Assembly: GCF_002608075.1 (NCBI RefSeq)
Contig: NZ_LAHA01000001.1
Coordinates: 233,488-297,487 of the forward strand
Direction: 5' to 3'
Source: Nostoc linckia z4
GTDB lineage: Bacteria > Cyanobacteriota > Cyanobacteriia > Cyanobacteriales > Nostocaceae
Length of the DNA: 64,000 nucleotides
The position numbers and the translations under genes are program-made. The notes beneath the pieces were generated by a model. It worked only from the letters and a program-made list of their open reading frames with translations, searched no databases and was not told where the DNA came from. Positions 46,506 to 56,646 of this stretch are shown one piece after another (within the stretch, counting starts at the first letter, position 1; each line of letters begins with the position of its first letter).

Positions 46506-47099
46506 ATGAGCATTCCACCTTTTGTACTGGCCTCGGCTTCTCCAGCGCGACGGCGCTTGCTGCAAACTGTTGGTATCGAACCGATAGTTCGACCTAGTGA
46601 TTTTGATGAGTCGCAAATCCAATTAAGCGAACCTGCACAATTGGTGAGAACTCTTGCCCAGTACAAAGCTCAAACCGTAGCCCCCCAGTTTGAATCAGCT
46701 TTGATTATGGGTTGTGATTCGGTTTTATCTGTACATAATCAGATTCATGGCAAACCAGCAGACACTAATGAAGCGATCGCCCGTTGGCGGATAATGCAAG
46801 GTAGCTTTGGTGACTTATACACAGGTCACGCCTTAATTGACCTTATGCAAAATCGCACTTTAGTCAAATCTCAAGTTACAAGAGTTTACTTCGCTTCCGT
46901 GACCGACAAGGCAATTAAAGCTTATGTAGCCACAGGCGAACCCCTCAAGTGTGCTGGTGCTTTTGCTCTCGAAGGTTTTGGTAGTTTATTCGTCGAAAAA
47001 ATTGAAGGCTGTCACAGCAATGTCATTGGACTGAGTTTACCCCTGCTGCGGCAGATGCTAGCAGAATTGGGATACGATGTTACGGATTTTTGGCAGTAG
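46506..47099 (+). CDS. maf: Maf-family nucleotide pyrophosphatase
   Basis: House-cleaning enzyme that hydrolyses non-canonical or pyrimidine nucleoside triphosphates. The start at 46506 gives 197 aa beginning [18 protein letters not shown], the family signature with its substrate-binding Ser/Arg residues; RPSDFDES and [11 protein letters not shown] (catalytic Asp) follow, and [28 protein letters not shown] closes the domain. The open frame extends 65 codons upstream through repeats and was trimmed. Confidence 0.94.
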   Translation: MSIPPFVLASASPARRRLLQTVGIEPIVRPSDFDESQIQLSEPAQLVRTLAQYKAQTVAPQFESALIMGCDSVLSVHNQIHGKPADTNEAIARWRIMQGSFGDLYTGHALIDLMQNRTLVKSQVTRVYFASVTDKAIKAYVATGEPLKCAGAFALEGFGSLFVEKIEGCHSNVIGLSLPLLRQMLAELGYDVTDFWQ

Positions 47100-47249
47100 T
47101 CATTGGGCATTGGGCATTGGGCATTGGGCATGGGGCATTGGGCATGGGGCAGAGGGGAAAAACTCATCTCCCTTGCTCCCCATCTCCCCATCTCCCCATC
47201 TCCCCATCTCCCTTGTCTCCCTCATCTCCCCACGCCCCACACCCCATGC
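47100..47249. repeat. GGGCATTG and CATCTCCC repeats
   Basis: GGGCATT units at 47103-47145 and CCCATCTCCCCATCTCCC units at 47180-47235, complementary in style and placed between two convergent genes, so a bidirectional terminator is possible. Confidence 0.8.
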
Positions 47250-47477
47250 CTAATAACTAAATTGTCTGATATTCAATATCGCCTCTCCATAATCTGGAAT
47301 CCAAGCTAGCCATTCATCTTTGGAAACTGGACACAATAAAAGTGCTTCGTCAAAACTCCAAGGATTGGGAAGTTCCAAAAGCGTCACCCAACCAGAAACT
47401 CTTAACTGCTGTAAACCTTGCAGATTCCGCCTTCTTGCTTGGACAGCAACATCTGGTCTATGAGAATCTAGTTTCAT
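47250..47477 (-). CDS. Conserved small hypothetical protein
   Basis: A 75-aa protein. LPNPWSFDEALLLCPVSKDEW and LAWIPDYGEAILNIRQF look like a conserved core of a known type of small cyanobacterial protein, though I cannot name the family. Composition is protein-like, and the ORF stands clear of other genes. No signal peptide or membrane segment. Confidence 0.65.
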   Translation of the reverse strand: MKLDSHRPDVAVQARRRNLQGLQQLRVSGWVTLLELPNPWSFDEALLLCPVSKDEWLAWIPDYGEAILNIRQFSY

Positions 47478-47680
47478 ATCTTCGCCTCAGCCTGAACTTA
47501 TGGGCTAATATAAAATTATTTCTGTAACTTACACTACAAAATAAATAATACTTGTGAAAAGCAACTGTCTTATAACTTTACGTTGGCTAGTGTAAGTGTT
47601 TGCTTAATATTGCAAGCTGTGACTGTGAGGCACGGCAAGTTGTAGACTGGCTACTAGACCGCAATTCTCCCAACTAGAAT

Positions 47681-48430
47681 ATGTCATTTACTTCTATGCC
47701 CTCGCTGCGCGAGCAACAACATCCCCTAATTCGTCAGCTAGCTGATTGTATTGAGGCAGCTTGGCATCAGCATCTGGATCTATCGCCCTACCATTTGCCA
47801 GCTGAGTTGGGGTATGTGGAAGGTAGACTAGAAGGGGAAAAACTGACCATTGAGAACCGTTGCTATCAAACCCCCCAGTTCCGGAAAATGCACTTAGAAC
47901 TGGCAAAAGTCGGGAGTATGCTCGATATTTTGCATTGCGTCATGTTTCCCCGTCCAGAGTACAACCTGCCGATGTTTGGTTGTGATTTAGTGGGTGGTAG
48001 AGGTCAAATTAGTGCGGCGATCGCAGACCTTTCTCCCGTACAATTAGAACGCGCCTTACCAGAATCTTATACTGCGGCCCTTAGCCAGCTAACAGTGCTT
48101 AACTTTTCCCAACCGCGGGAATTACCAGAATGGGGAAATATTTTTTCAGACTTTTGCATCTTTGTGCGTCCCATTTCCCCAGAAGAAGAAACAATGTTTC
48201 TCTCTCGCGTCAAAGACTTTTTAGACATTCATTGTACCCAAGCGATCGCCTCTAGTCCAGTTCCAGTAGAACAAGTCACCCAAAATCTCGCCGGACAACA
48301 CAACTACTGCACTAAACAGCAGCAAAACGACAAAACCCGTCGCGTCCTAGAAAAAGCCTTTGGCCCAGCTTGGGCAGAACATTATATGACCACAGTTCTA
48401 TTTGACCTTCCACAGGAGATTGCTAAATAG
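47681..48430 (+). CDS. pcyA: Phycocyanobilin:ferredoxin oxidoreductase
   Basis: Reduces biliverdin IX-alpha by four electrons to phycocyanobilin, the chromophore of phycobilisomes and phytochromes. The 249-aa sequence has the ferredoxin-dependent bilin reductase core: [22 protein letters not shown] (catalytic His about residue 87) and [23 protein letters not shown] (catalytic Asp about residue 104). The C-terminus [16 protein letters not shown] is also canonical. Confidence 0.96.
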   Translation: MSFTSMPSLREQQHPLIRQLADCIEAAWHQHLDLSPYHLPAELGYVEGRLEGEKLTIENRCYQTPQFRKMHLELAKVGSMLDILHCVMFPRPEYNLPMFGCDLVGGRGQISAAIADLSPVQLERALPESYTAALSQLTVLNFSQPRELPEWGNIFSDFCIFVRPISPEEETMFLSRVKDFLDIHCTQAIASSPVPVEQVTQNLAGQHNYCTKQQQNDKTRRVLEKAFGPAWAEHYMTTVLFDLPQEIAK

Positions 48431-49678
48431 GCGGCAAGGGAGATGAAGAGATAGGGGAAAGGGGAAAGGGGAAAGGGTAAAGGGTAAAGGGGAAAGGGTA
48501 AAGGTGAAAGGGTAAAGGGGAAAGGGTAAAGGTGAAAGGGTAAAGGGGAAAGGGATAAATTTAACAAACTTCGGCGGGTTTAAGTCCCCGGCTTCTATCA
48601 AGCCGCAAGTATGTGTTTGCGGGGTCTAAATCCCCGTTACAAAACTGTACTTCAGACGAACAACTTCTTTAACCTTTCCCCCTTAACCTTTTCCCTTTCC
48701 CCTTTCCCCTTTCCCTTTTCCCTTTTCCCTTTCCCCTTTCCCTTTCCCCTTTCCCCATGCCCCATGCCCTTATTCCCCCATCTGTAGGTTCTGTTACGTT
48801 TTCCGATAACTGATAAATGTAGAATTCATTCAACGAGAGTTTGATGGAGTCCCAAAATAGAGCAGGGAAATTAATTAAGACCAATTAACTTTAACTAGGT
48901 TACAGATAATGACGCGGGGACACAGTGACACAGTGACGCGGAGAATAATGTGTAGCAAAATTTTTGAGAATTGGTATCAGGTCTTTGAAACAAATGATTT
49001 TTGATTTTGTTTTTGAATTTTGTCAATAACTGTAGCCTCCGCTGATTAAGTATAAGAATTTAGAATTCAGAATTTAGAATTCAGAATTTAGAATTCAGAA
49101 TTCAGAATTCAGAATTCAGAATCAATGATGCTTGAATGCCCAAGCTTGATAATTTGTACTAAATCAAGCAGGTATACAACATTTGATTTCCCAACTATTC
49201 TGACTTATGATTCCTGAGTCGGAGAGTTCTTTTATCAGTAAATAGTTAGTAAAGTTCACTGATTAGTTAATGTGAACTAGTTTCTCATTGCGGTAGCAAA
49301 GTACCGCATCATAGTAGTTTTGGATTTTTAATAGAGACGTAATATCTCGCGTTTCTATATCTGAATGCCCCATTAATTAATTTGAATTCTGAATTCTGAA
49401 TTCTGAATTCTGGATTCTGGATTCTTTTTCAAATAGCCAGCTACAAAAGTGCATCGTTTTTTTACAAAGCTTTAGTGTGAGTGTTGAGTGTATATCGCGT
49501 GGATTTTAAGCCATACCCGTTGTTTGTCCTAATACTAATTTGAAAAAATAACGTGATAGATATACAAGCTCAAAACCTTGTGATATCTAGTCTTTTAAAT
49601 TGGTATAAACGGCTGGCAATTGATTAAAAACCCTTTTTTACTCGCATCAGCACAATTCAGATAAACGGGCAACATACT
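48431..49678. repeat. 1.25-kb repeat-rich region upstream of devB
   Basis: AAAGGGG/AAAGGGT heptamers at 48455-48557 and the complementary CCCTTTC type at 48668-48760; GACACAGTGACGCGG units near 48910-48940; AATTTAGAATTCAG units at 49058-49123; TTCTGAATTCTGAATTCTG at 49385-49428. A small dispersed repeat-like GCGGGTTTAAGTCCCC/GCGGGGTCTAAATCCCC pair lies at 48573-48646. No gene seen. The devB promoter should be near its right end; no NtcA box (GTA-N8-TAC) was found in the last 300 bp. Confidence 0.75.
49289..49308. promoter_or_regulatory. Perfect palindrome upstream of devB
   Basis: TGCGGTA-GCAAAG-TACCGCA, seven perfect pairs, about 370 bp before devB. It could be a regulator site or a small repeat; nothing follows that would make it a terminator. 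Confidence 0.4.
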
Positions 49679-51103
49679 ATGTCAAGGGTGACCGAGAAGC
49701 CAAAGCCAACTGAGCAAACATTTAATCCCGAACAACCTAAGATTTGGTGGGGTATTGCTGTAGCAGTACCAATAGTAATTGCTGCTGGGGTGCTAGGTAC
49801 AGCTAAAATCGAGCAGCTGAAAAAACTCAATGTCTCTGCACCGGTAATGCCATCTAGCAATACTGTTAGTGCTGTGGGACGTTTGGAACCGCGAGGTGAA
49901 GTGATTAAATTGTCTGCGCCATCCTCAGGATTAGCGCCATCCTCACGAGTTCAGCAGCTTTTAGTGAAAGAAGGTGAAAAAGTCAGACAAGGCCAAATTG
50001 TGGCAATTTTGGACAACCGCGATACTCAAATAGCCGCACTAGAAGAAGCAAAAGCTAAAGTCCAAGAAGCCCGTGCGAATTTAGCGCAAGTCAGAGCCGG
50101 ATCTCCGCGAGATATTCAAGCTCAAAGATCGGTTATTGGTCGCCTACAAGCGCAGTTAGTTGGGGAAAAGAACGCTCAGCAAGCGACAATTGCTCGAATT
50201 GCAGCTCAGTTAAGTGGAGAAAAACTCGTCCAACAAGCAACTGTGAATCGGCTAGAAGCAGAACTTAGCGGACAAAGAGAAGCTCTCAGAGCAACCCTGG
50301 CCCGTATCCAAGCCGAACAGCGTAATGCTCAAGTGGATGCTGGACGCTATGAGTTTTTATACAAAGAAGGTGCAATTTCTCAGCAGGAACGGGATAGAAG
50401 ACGTTTGAGTGCAATTACAGCTAATCAGCAAGTTGCTGAAAGTCAAGCTACTCTCAAGCAGACATTGGCAACTCTTAGACAGCAACTAGCTGAAGCCAGA
50501 GCTACTCAAATACAAAATTTAGCAACTTTGCAACAGCAGTTAATTGAAGCCAAAGTTAACCGTGACAAAACTGTAGCAACCTTGCAAAGGCAAATCGATG
50601 AAGAAAAAGCCAGGCTCAGTAGGCTTTTGGAGGTTAGTCCCACTGATGTGCAAGTGGCTTTAGCTCAAGTTAGTAATGCGATCGCTAATGTTAGAAAAGC
50701 CGAAGCAGAACTAAAATTAAGCTACGTTCAAGCGCCAATTGCTGGAGAAATTTTAAAGGTTTACACCAAGTCTGGTGAAGCCATAGGTGCAAATGGCATT
50801 GCTGAAATTGGACAAACAAATCAAATGTTTGTAGTTGCTGAAGTCCCTGAAGATAGTATTAGCAAAATACGTCTCGGTCAAAACGCTAGCATCACCAGCG
50901 ATAACGGAGCATTTAGCGAAGAATTCAAAGGAACTGTCACTGAAATTGGCAGAAAAATTGGCAAAAAAGATGTGCTAAATACAGATCCAGCCGCAGATGT
51001 GGATGCCAGAGTCATAGAAGTGAAAATTGCTTTGTCTCCAGAAGACAGTTTGAAAGTTTCTGGCTTAACTTATGCGAAAGTTCTCGTGGAAATTAATCAG
51101 TAA
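49679..51103 (+). CDS. devB: DevB-type membrane fusion protein
   Basis: Periplasmic adaptor of a DevBCA exporter that, with TolC, exports heterocyst glycolipids in Anabaena. The 474-aa protein has one N-terminal membrane segment (WWGIAVAVPIVIAAGVLG, residues 23-40), a biotinyl-lipoyl-like half (VSAVGRLEPRGEVIKLSAPS), a long coiled coil (about residues 120-330, rich in Gln and Ala) and the closing half YVQAPIAGEILKVYTKSGEAI. First of three genes in the order B-C-A. Several DevBCA paralogues exist in such genomes, so the cargo is not certain. Confidence 0.9.
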   Translation: MSRVTEKPKPTEQTFNPEQPKIWWGIAVAVPIVIAAGVLGTAKIEQLKKLNVSAPVMPSSNTVSAVGRLEPRGEVIKLSAPSSGLAPSSRVQQLLVKEGEKVRQGQIVAILDNRDTQIAALEEAKAKVQEARANLAQVRAGSPRDIQAQRSVIGRLQAQLVGEKNAQQATIARIAAQLSGEKLVQQATVNRLEAELSGQREALRATLARIQAEQRNAQVDAGRYEFLYKEGAISQQERDRRRLSAITANQQVAESQATLKQTLATLRQQLAEARATQIQNLATLQQQLIEAKVNRDKTVATLQRQIDEEKARLSRLLEVSPTDVQVALAQVSNAIANVRKAEAELKLSYVQAPIAGEILKVYTKSGEAIGANGIAEIGQTNQMFVVAEVPEDSISKIRLGQNASITSDNGAFSEEFKGTVTEIGRKIGKKDVLNTDPAADVDARVIEVKIALSPEDSLKVSGLTYAKVLVEINQ

Positions 51104-51252
51104 TACTACTTGGTAAATGATTGCAATCGATGTATTTATACAGTCTTTAATTCCAACAGCAATTATCAATCCAAAATCCCAAATTTTTACTGAACATGTC
51201 GAAGTATCTAAAATTCAAAATGGTCTAATTCCTTAGAAATTAATCTTTAATA

Positions 51253-52407
51253 ATGAATAAAAAAATCCCTTTGTCGTGGCTACAACTAACAAGAGAAAAG
51301 ACTCGCCTAGCTGTGGCTTTGGCAGGAATAGCTTTTGCTGATATTTTGATGTTTATGCAACTCGGATTTCGAGATGCTTTGTATTATAGTAACGTTCGAT
51401 TCCATAACAGTTTGCAGGGCGATCTTGTTTTAATTAACAGTCAATCAAGTGCTGTTTTGGCAATGAGGAGCTTTTCTCAACGACGATTATATAAAGCTTT
51501 AGAGTTACCAACAGTACAATCAGTACATCCCATATATTTAGATTATACAACCTGGAAAAATCCTGTCACGGGTCGCCCTCGTAGCATCTTGATATTTGGC
51601 ATGAATCCAGAAACTAATTTGGTCAATTTGCCTGGAGTTGAAGAAAATTTAGAAAAACTTAAACTACCAGATGTAGTTTTATTTGACCGTTCTTCTAGAG
51701 TTGAATATGGGCCAATTGCTGCTGATTATGACCAAGGAAAAACCGTCACCGCCGAAGTAAGAAGGCGGCGAATTAAAGTAGTAGGCATGTTTACTTTAGG
51801 TGCATCATTTGGTGCAGACGGTAACTTAATTACCAGCGATGTTAACTTTCTGCGGATATTCAGTACTCGTCAGAAAGGATTAATTGATATTGGATTAATT
51901 AGATTAAAACCAGGAGCAAACGCCAACGCTGTTGCCGAGGATTTAAGGAAGTATATACCTAAAGAAATAAACGTTTTAACTAAACAAGAATTTATTGATT
52001 TTGAGCGAAATTATTGGGCGAGTAGTACAGCGATCGGATTTATTTTCACGCTAGGCACTATCATGGGTTTTATTGTTGGCACTGTAATTGTTTATCAAAT
52101 TCTGTATACAGAAGTTTCAGATCACTTATCTGAGTACGCCACACTCAAAGCCATAGGCTATACACATAATTATTTATTGACAGTGATTCTGCAAGAGGCT
52201 TTTATGCTAGCAGTTTTAGGATATTTACCCGGATTAGTTTTTGCTTTGTTAATGTATCAACGAGCAAGAGAAGCAACACTTTTACCAGTATTTATGAGTT
52301 TTGATCGCGCCACAACCGTGTTGATTTTGACCATAATTATGTGTTTTGTATCCGGTGCGATCGCAGTCCGAAAATTACGTTCTGCTGACCCAGCAGATAT
52401 ATTTTGA
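51253..52407 (+). CDS. devC: DevC-type ABC permease
   Basis: A 384-aa permease of the FtsX/MacB fold: one N-terminal membrane helix (AVALAGIAFADILMFMQLGF), a large periplasmic domain and three C-terminal helices (about residues 260-375). The SPAIRDALYYSN-like region and LRSADPADIF ending are typical of DevC. It lies between devB and devA on the same strand, with spacers of about 150 and 100 nt, the latter holding AATTCAG repeats. Confidence 0.92.
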   Translation: MNKKIPLSWLQLTREKTRLAVALAGIAFADILMFMQLGFRDALYYSNVRFHNSLQGDLVLINSQSSAVLAMRSFSQRRLYKALELPTVQSVHPIYLDYTTWKNPVTGRPRSILIFGMNPETNLVNLPGVEENLEKLKLPDVVLFDRSSRVEYGPIAADYDQGKTVTAEVRRRRIKVVGMFTLGASFGADGNLITSDVNFLRIFSTRQKGLIDIGLIRLKPGANANAVAEDLRKYIPKEINVLTKQEFIDFERNYWASSTAIGFIFTLGTIMGFIVGTVIVYQILYTEVSDHLSEYATLKAIGYTHNYLLTVILQEAFMLAVLGYLPGLVFALLMYQRAREATLLPVFMSFDRATTVLILTIIMCFVSGAIAVRKLRSADPADIF

Positions 52408-52510
52408 AGAAGAATACAGAACTCAAAATTCAGAATTCAGAATCAATTTATCCGCCAGTTTATTACAAACAGTTCTGTATTGGAAGTGCTAAATCATAAC
52501 TAACAAATTT

Positions 52511-53221
52511 ATGAATAAACAAGAACCTGTAATTGCCATTAAAAATCTCAATCATTACTACGGCAAAGGCGCACTCAGAAAACAGATTTTATTTGACATT
52601 AACCTAGAAATTTATCCTGGCGAAATTGTCATCATGACTGGACCATCAGGTTCCGGAAAAACCACATTATTGAGCTTAATTGGTGGTTTACGGTCTGTAC
52701 AAGAGGGAAGTTTGAAATTTTTAGGTGAAGAAGTATTTGGTGTCAATCAAAACAAACTGGTGCAGATGCGGCGTAATATCGGTTATATTTTCCAAGCTCA
52801 CAATTTACTAGGATTCTTAACTGCCAAACAAAACGTCCAAATGGCAGTAGAATTAAGCGATCGCATTTCTCAAGCAGAAGCGATGGCTAAATCAGAAATG
52901 ATGCTGCGGGCTGTTGGTTTAGAAGAAAGAATTAATTATTACCCAGATAATCTTTCTGGCGGACAAAAACAAAGAATTGCCATCGCCCGCGCCCTAGTGA
53001 ATCGTCCTCCCCTAGTGCTAGCAGACGAACCAACAGCAGCATTAGATAAACAATCAGGACGCGATGTCGTAGAAATCATGCAGAGCCTAGCTAAAAATCA
53101 AGGTACTACTATCTTGTTAGTCACACACGACAATCGTATTTTAGACATCGCCGATCGCATCATACAAATGGAAGATGGCCTGTTAACTCGTAATTCTTCA
53201 AATACAGTGATTCAGTCATAG
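52511..53221 (+). CDS. devA: DevA-type ABC transporter ATPase
   Basis: A 236-aa MacB/LolD-class ATPase with Walker A GPSGSGKTT (about residue 45), Q-loop IFQAHNLLGFLTA, signature LSGGQKQRIAIARAL (about residue 140), Walker B LVLADEPTAALD and the H-loop VTHDNRI. It powers the DevC permease. Third gene of the exporter operon. Confidence 0.94.
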   Translation: MNKQEPVIAIKNLNHYYGKGALRKQILFDINLEIYPGEIVIMTGPSGSGKTTLLSLIGGLRSVQEGSLKFLGEEVFGVNQNKLVQMRRNIGYIFQAHNLLGFLTAKQNVQMAVELSDRISQAEAMAKSEMMLRAVGLEERINYYPDNLSGGQKQRIAIARALVNRPPLVLADEPTAALDKQSGRDVVEIMQSLAKNQGTTILLVTHDNRILDIADRIIQMEDGLLTRNSSNTVIQS

Positions 53222-53299
53222 CTTTAATGTTCTTTGTCATTTGTTCTTTGTCCTTTGTTTGTTAACAATAACTAATGACCAATGACCAATGACTAATAA
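53222..53299. repeat. AATGACTAATGACC repeats
   Basis: TTTGTCATTTGTTCTTTGTCC followed by AATGACCAATGACCAATGAC, between convergent genes. Confidence 0.75.
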
Positions 53300-54106
53300 C
53301 TAATGACCCTTCATTTTTGATTGGTTTGGTGGAGTTGGGACAGTTGCTTGGCGACTGGTGCGAAACGTTACATTCACGCCTTCATTGGATTGCTCCAATA
53401 CCAATAAAGGCGTAGGCTTAGCTTTTTGATCCCAATGCATAGTGGCAATCCGACCTTGAATTGTTGGTTGCCAACTATCTTCATCTTCCATCGGACTTAA
53501 ATAAGTTTCTATACAATCAATAATTTGGCTGATAGTTGCGGAAGTTGCTTGCGTTGGTAACTTCATTAACCGGACTTGAATCCGAAACAATACACGTTTA
53601 GCAGAGTTCGGTGGAGTACCAGTTTCATACTCTACATCAAAAATTTCATCCACTTGCCGACCGGCGCTGTTAGCAATTCCCACCGCTCCTTGTTGGGCTT
53701 GATTTGGACGCAGCGCTTGAGAAATTTTATCTTTCACCTTAATTTTTACTTGATTGAGAATCGCAAAGTGAAATACTTCCTCTGACATCCGCATTCGCAA
53801 ATAATCTAAGTTAAAATCCCGTGAATTCACCAAATCGGGATTCGTTTCCATTTTGCGAATTGTTTCCAAAGCCAGCTTAAATTTTTTTTCTAATTCTCGC
53901 GCGCGGAATTGTTCAAACTTAATTTTTTTCTCCAGTTTATTCATCTGGATTTTACTATACACAATCAAAGCAATCACCACTAAAGCCAGTCCTCCAGAGG
54001 TTAGCACCAAGAACGGTGGTATTTGAGGATTATTTGCTGGCACTTCCTGGGATGCCTTTTTAGTTTTTGTCCCAGAGGATTGGGCAAGAAACATCGAAGT
54101 AGGCAT
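53300..54106 (-). CDS. Conserved membrane-anchored coiled-coil protein
   Basis: A 268-aa protein with one membrane segment (FLVLTSGGLALVVIALIVY, about residues 32-50) followed directly by a charged coiled coil (MNKLEKKIKFEQFRARELEKKFK). The C-terminal domain has DEIFDVEYETGTPPNSAKRVLFRIQVRL and a TIQGRIATMHWDQKAKPTPLL segment. It appears conserved in cyanobacteria, with no function known to me. Single gene, convergent with devA. Confidence 0.68.
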   Translation of the reverse strand: MPTSMFLAQSSGTKTKKASQEVPANNPQIPPFLVLTSGGLALVVIALIVYSKIQMNKLEKKIKFEQFRARELEKKFKLALETIRKMETNPDLVNSRDFNLDYLRMRMSEEVFHFAILNQVKIKVKDKISQALRPNQAQQGAVGIANSAGRQVDEIFDVEYETGTPPNSAKRVLFRIQVRLMKLPTQATSATISQIIDCIETYLSPMEDEDSWQPTIQGRIATMHWDQKAKPTPLLVLEQSNEGVNVTFRTSRQATVPTPPNQSKMKGH

Positions 54107-54250
54107 GGTTGGAAAACTGAAAAACTTGACTCCTAATGTTTAGGATTCCCAAATTTTTCAGTTCATCTTGCTGTATGATTAATATTTTTTACAAAGTACT
54201 GGGGACTGATGACTAGGAACTGGGGAAAATCAACGAAATATCAAGGATTT

Positions 54251-54340
54251 TGTGCCCTGTAGAGACGTTGCACTGCAACGTCTCCACAATTGCAACGTCT
54301 CTATAACGATAAATTAAGGGTTTTAGCGTTTATGTGTAAT
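54251..54340. repeat. GTAGAGACGTTGCA repeat, copy 1
   Basis: Contains CTGTAGAGACGTTGCA-ctg-CAACGTCTC palindromes and ends GATAAATTAAGGGTTTTAGC. A diverged direct copy lies at 55251-55330, on the other side of the HAD gene; both look like MITE-derived sequence. Confidence 0.75.
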
Positions 54341-54394
54341 TCTTAACCCCTCAGTCAACAGTTAACACTCAACAGTCAACACTCCCAATCCCTT

Positions 54395-55168
54395 ATGCCA
54401 AAACATTTGAGCCTCACCGCTTTGAGTAATATTCGTCTCATCGCCACAGATATGGATGGCACTCTGACAAAACGAGGAAAGTTTACTCCTGCACTGCTGC
54501 AAGCTTTGGAAGATTTAGCAGCAGCTAACATTAAGGTACTGATTGTCACCGGACGTTCTGCTGGGTGGGTGAGTGGATTAAGTAGTTTGATGCCTGTAGC
54601 AGGTGCTATGGCAGAAAATGGCGGTTTGTACTTTCCACCAGGAAACCAGAAACCAATAGTGTTAACACCCATTCTCGATTTAGCTAAGCATCGCCAGCAC
54701 TTGGCTACAACTTTTGAAAAGTTACAAACTCAATTTCCCCAAATCCAGGAATCTGTTGATAATCGCTTTCGTGTCACAGATTGGACTTTTGATGTAGCTA
54801 CTTTGAGTCAAGACGAAATCCAAACCATAAATCATCTGTGTCAACAAATGGGTTGGGGGTTTACTTACAGTAACGTCCAGTGTCACATTAAACCCCAAGG
54901 ACAAGATAAAGCTGTAGGATTGTTGCAAGTATTACGCGAATATTTGCCTGATTATTCACCAGAACAAATTGTCACCGTAGGCGATAGTCCCAATGATGAA
55001 AGTTTATTCGATCGCCATTATTTTCCTATTTCTGTAGGCGTGGCAAATGTGCTGGAATATGCAGATAAATTGCAACATCAGCCTGTTTATGTTACCACTG
55101 CTGCCGAAGGTGATGGATTTTGTGAGTTAACTAATTACATTTTGCAAAGCTTCCAAATCCCTAATTAA
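54395..55168 (+). CDS. HAD-superfamily phosphatase, Cof/sucrose-phosphatase type
   Basis: A 257-aa HAD hydrolase of the IIB cap class. Motif I ATDMDGTLT (about residue 17) carries the nucleophile Asp, motif II is IVTGRSAG (about residue 53), and motif IV GDSPNDESLFDRH (about residue 200) completes the Mg site, with the Lys in KPQGQDKAVGL before it. Substrate could be a sugar phosphate; not determinable here. Confidence 0.88.
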   Translation: MPKHLSLTALSNIRLIATDMDGTLTKRGKFTPALLQALEDLAAANIKVLIVTGRSAGWVSGLSSLMPVAGAMAENGGLYFPPGNQKPIVLTPILDLAKHRQHLATTFEKLQTQFPQIQESVDNRFRVTDWTFDVATLSQDEIQTINHLCQQMGWGFTYSNVQCHIKPQGQDKAVGLLQVLREYLPDYSPEQIVTVGDSPNDESLFDRHYFPISVGVANVLEYADKLQHQPVYVTTAAEGDGFCELTNYILQSFQIPN

Positions 55169-55250
55169 GGAAAATCAGAACTTGCTCTAAAATAATCTTG
55201 TAGCAGCAATCTTACAACCATCACCGAAACACAAAGTCATACAAAGCAAG

Positions 55251-55330
55251 TGCGCCCTGTAGAGACCTTGCAATTGCTAGTGTCTACAACGATAAATCAA
55301 GGGTTTTAGCTAATCCACATCATGCGTAAT
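55251..55330. repeat. GTAGAGACCTTGCA repeat, copy 2
   Basis: Diverged direct copy of 54251-54340, ending GATAAATCAAGGGTTTTAGC. It stands 45 nt upstream of the Uma2 gene. Confidence 0.7.
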
Positions 55331-55374
55331 TTTGAATTTTGAATGTGTGAATTTTAAATTCGGAGCAAAGCGAC

Positions 55375-56157
55375 GTGACGGCTACTCTACCTGTTAATGT
55401 CAAATCAGAAATCTTTTACCCTAGTGCTGATGGTCAACCAGTGGCAGAAACCTACGACCACCTTTATGCTTTATTAACTACCTTAGAAGTACTCAAGCAG
55501 TATTTAGCAAACCGTCAAGCAACAGTATTAGCAAATCAATTTCTTTACTATGCACAAGGCTTTCCCAAATTACGGGTAGCACCAGATGTGATGGTAATTT
55601 TTGATGTTGCACCAGGCGGTCGCGATAACTATAAAATTTGGGAAGAAGGCCAAGTACCAACAGTAATTTTTGAAATGACATCCTTTGGTACTAAAGGACA
55701 CGACGAAATCTTCAAAAAGACTTTGTATGAGCAGTTAGGTGTTAAAGAATACTGGTTGTTTGACCCAAAAAGCGAGTGGGTAGAACAACAGTTACGTGGC
55801 TATCGGCTGCGGGGAGAAGTCTACGAACCAATAGAAGATGGACGCAGCCAACCCCTACAGCTGCGTTTAGCCATCGAAGGAAAGATAATTGCCTTTTATC
55901 GAGAAGACACAGGGGAAAAATTACTCATCGCCGATGAATTGGTAGAAGCTTTACGGCAGGAAGTTGTAGCAAGACAACAGGCAGAAGAACGCGCAGAACA
56001 AGAACGTCAACGCGCAGAACAAGAAAGCCAACGCGCAGAACAAGAAAGCCAACGCGCAGAACAAGAACGTCAACGTGCAGAACAAGCACAATTAGAAATA
56101 GAACAGTTAAAGGCAAAATTGCGATCGCTCAACATAGACCCTGATAGCATAGAGTAA
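55375..56157 (+). CDS. Uma2-family protein (PD-(D/E)XK nuclease fold)
   Basis: A 260-aa protein, GTG start. The DUF820/Uma2 core is seen in LRVAPDVMVIFDV (about residue 72) and VPTVIFEMTSFGTKGHD (about residues 98-114), which supply the Asp and Glu-x-Ser/Thr parts of the nuclease site, and LGVKEYWLFDP. The C-terminus is a charged coiled coil built from repeats of RAEQERQ/RAEQESQ (about residues 203-245). Uma2 proteins are numerous in cyanobacteria and of unknown role. Confidence 0.85.
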   Translation: MTATLPVNVKSEIFYPSADGQPVAETYDHLYALLTTLEVLKQYLANRQATVLANQFLYYAQGFPKLRVAPDVMVIFDVAPGGRDNYKIWEEGQVPTVIFEMTSFGTKGHDEIFKKTLYEQLGVKEYWLFDPKSEWVEQQLRGYRLRGEVYEPIEDGRSQPLQLRLAIEGKIIAFYREDTGEKLLIADELVEALRQEVVARQQAEERAEQERQRAEQESQRAEQESQRAEQERQRAEQAQLEIEQLKAKLRSLNIDPDSIE

Positions 56158-56478
56158 CTTTCTATACTTTTAATTGAATTTGTGTTACTTACTTATCCCC
56201 GCAGGCAAGTATTACGAATTACAAATTACGAATTACGAATTATTATCAAGTCAAATTTATTACTTTAGGCATATTACAATAAATGGATATCTAACGCTTT
56301 TGTTAATTCGTCTGTCACAATTCTTTTTCAAATTGCTATTAGCGTTGGATTTATAACTTTTATCAAAAAGTGCAAACCAAAATCAAATAAGTTTTATCAT
56401 CTGTTAATTTCCTAACTAGATTGGCTGTTGCTATGTATAGAGCCAACAATTTACCTTTAATTATTGAGGGATAAAATC
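56158..56478. other. Intergenic region
   Basis: Holds TTACGAATTACAAATTACG repeats at 56211-56240 and otherwise AT-rich unique sequence. No gene seen apart from the small ORF that follows. Confidence 0.5.
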
Positions 56479-56646
56479 ATGCAAGAAATTGAGAGATTCT
56501 TTAGTAACTTATTCAGTAGCATATTCAACCGCTTTAAATATTCTGCAATGGACGCTACTGAGCGAAAAGTCAAAGACACTATTAACCAACAGGTTGAACA
56601 GTATCAACAAAGATCCAAACCAAAGGATCGAGAAGACCGACAATAG
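56479..56646 (+). CDS. Small conserved protein, 55 aa
   Basis: Starts at ATG 56479 with a good ribosome-binding site (TTGAGGGATAAAATC before it). The product begins MQEIERFFSNLFSSIFNRFK and ends in a charged tail (QYQQRSKPKDREDRQ). The first part could be an amphipathic helix. No family recognised; the clear ribosome-binding site and charge pattern support a real gene. Confidence 0.6.
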   Translation: MQEIERFFSNLFSSIFNRFKYSAMDATERKVKDTINQQVEQYQQRSKPKDREDRQ

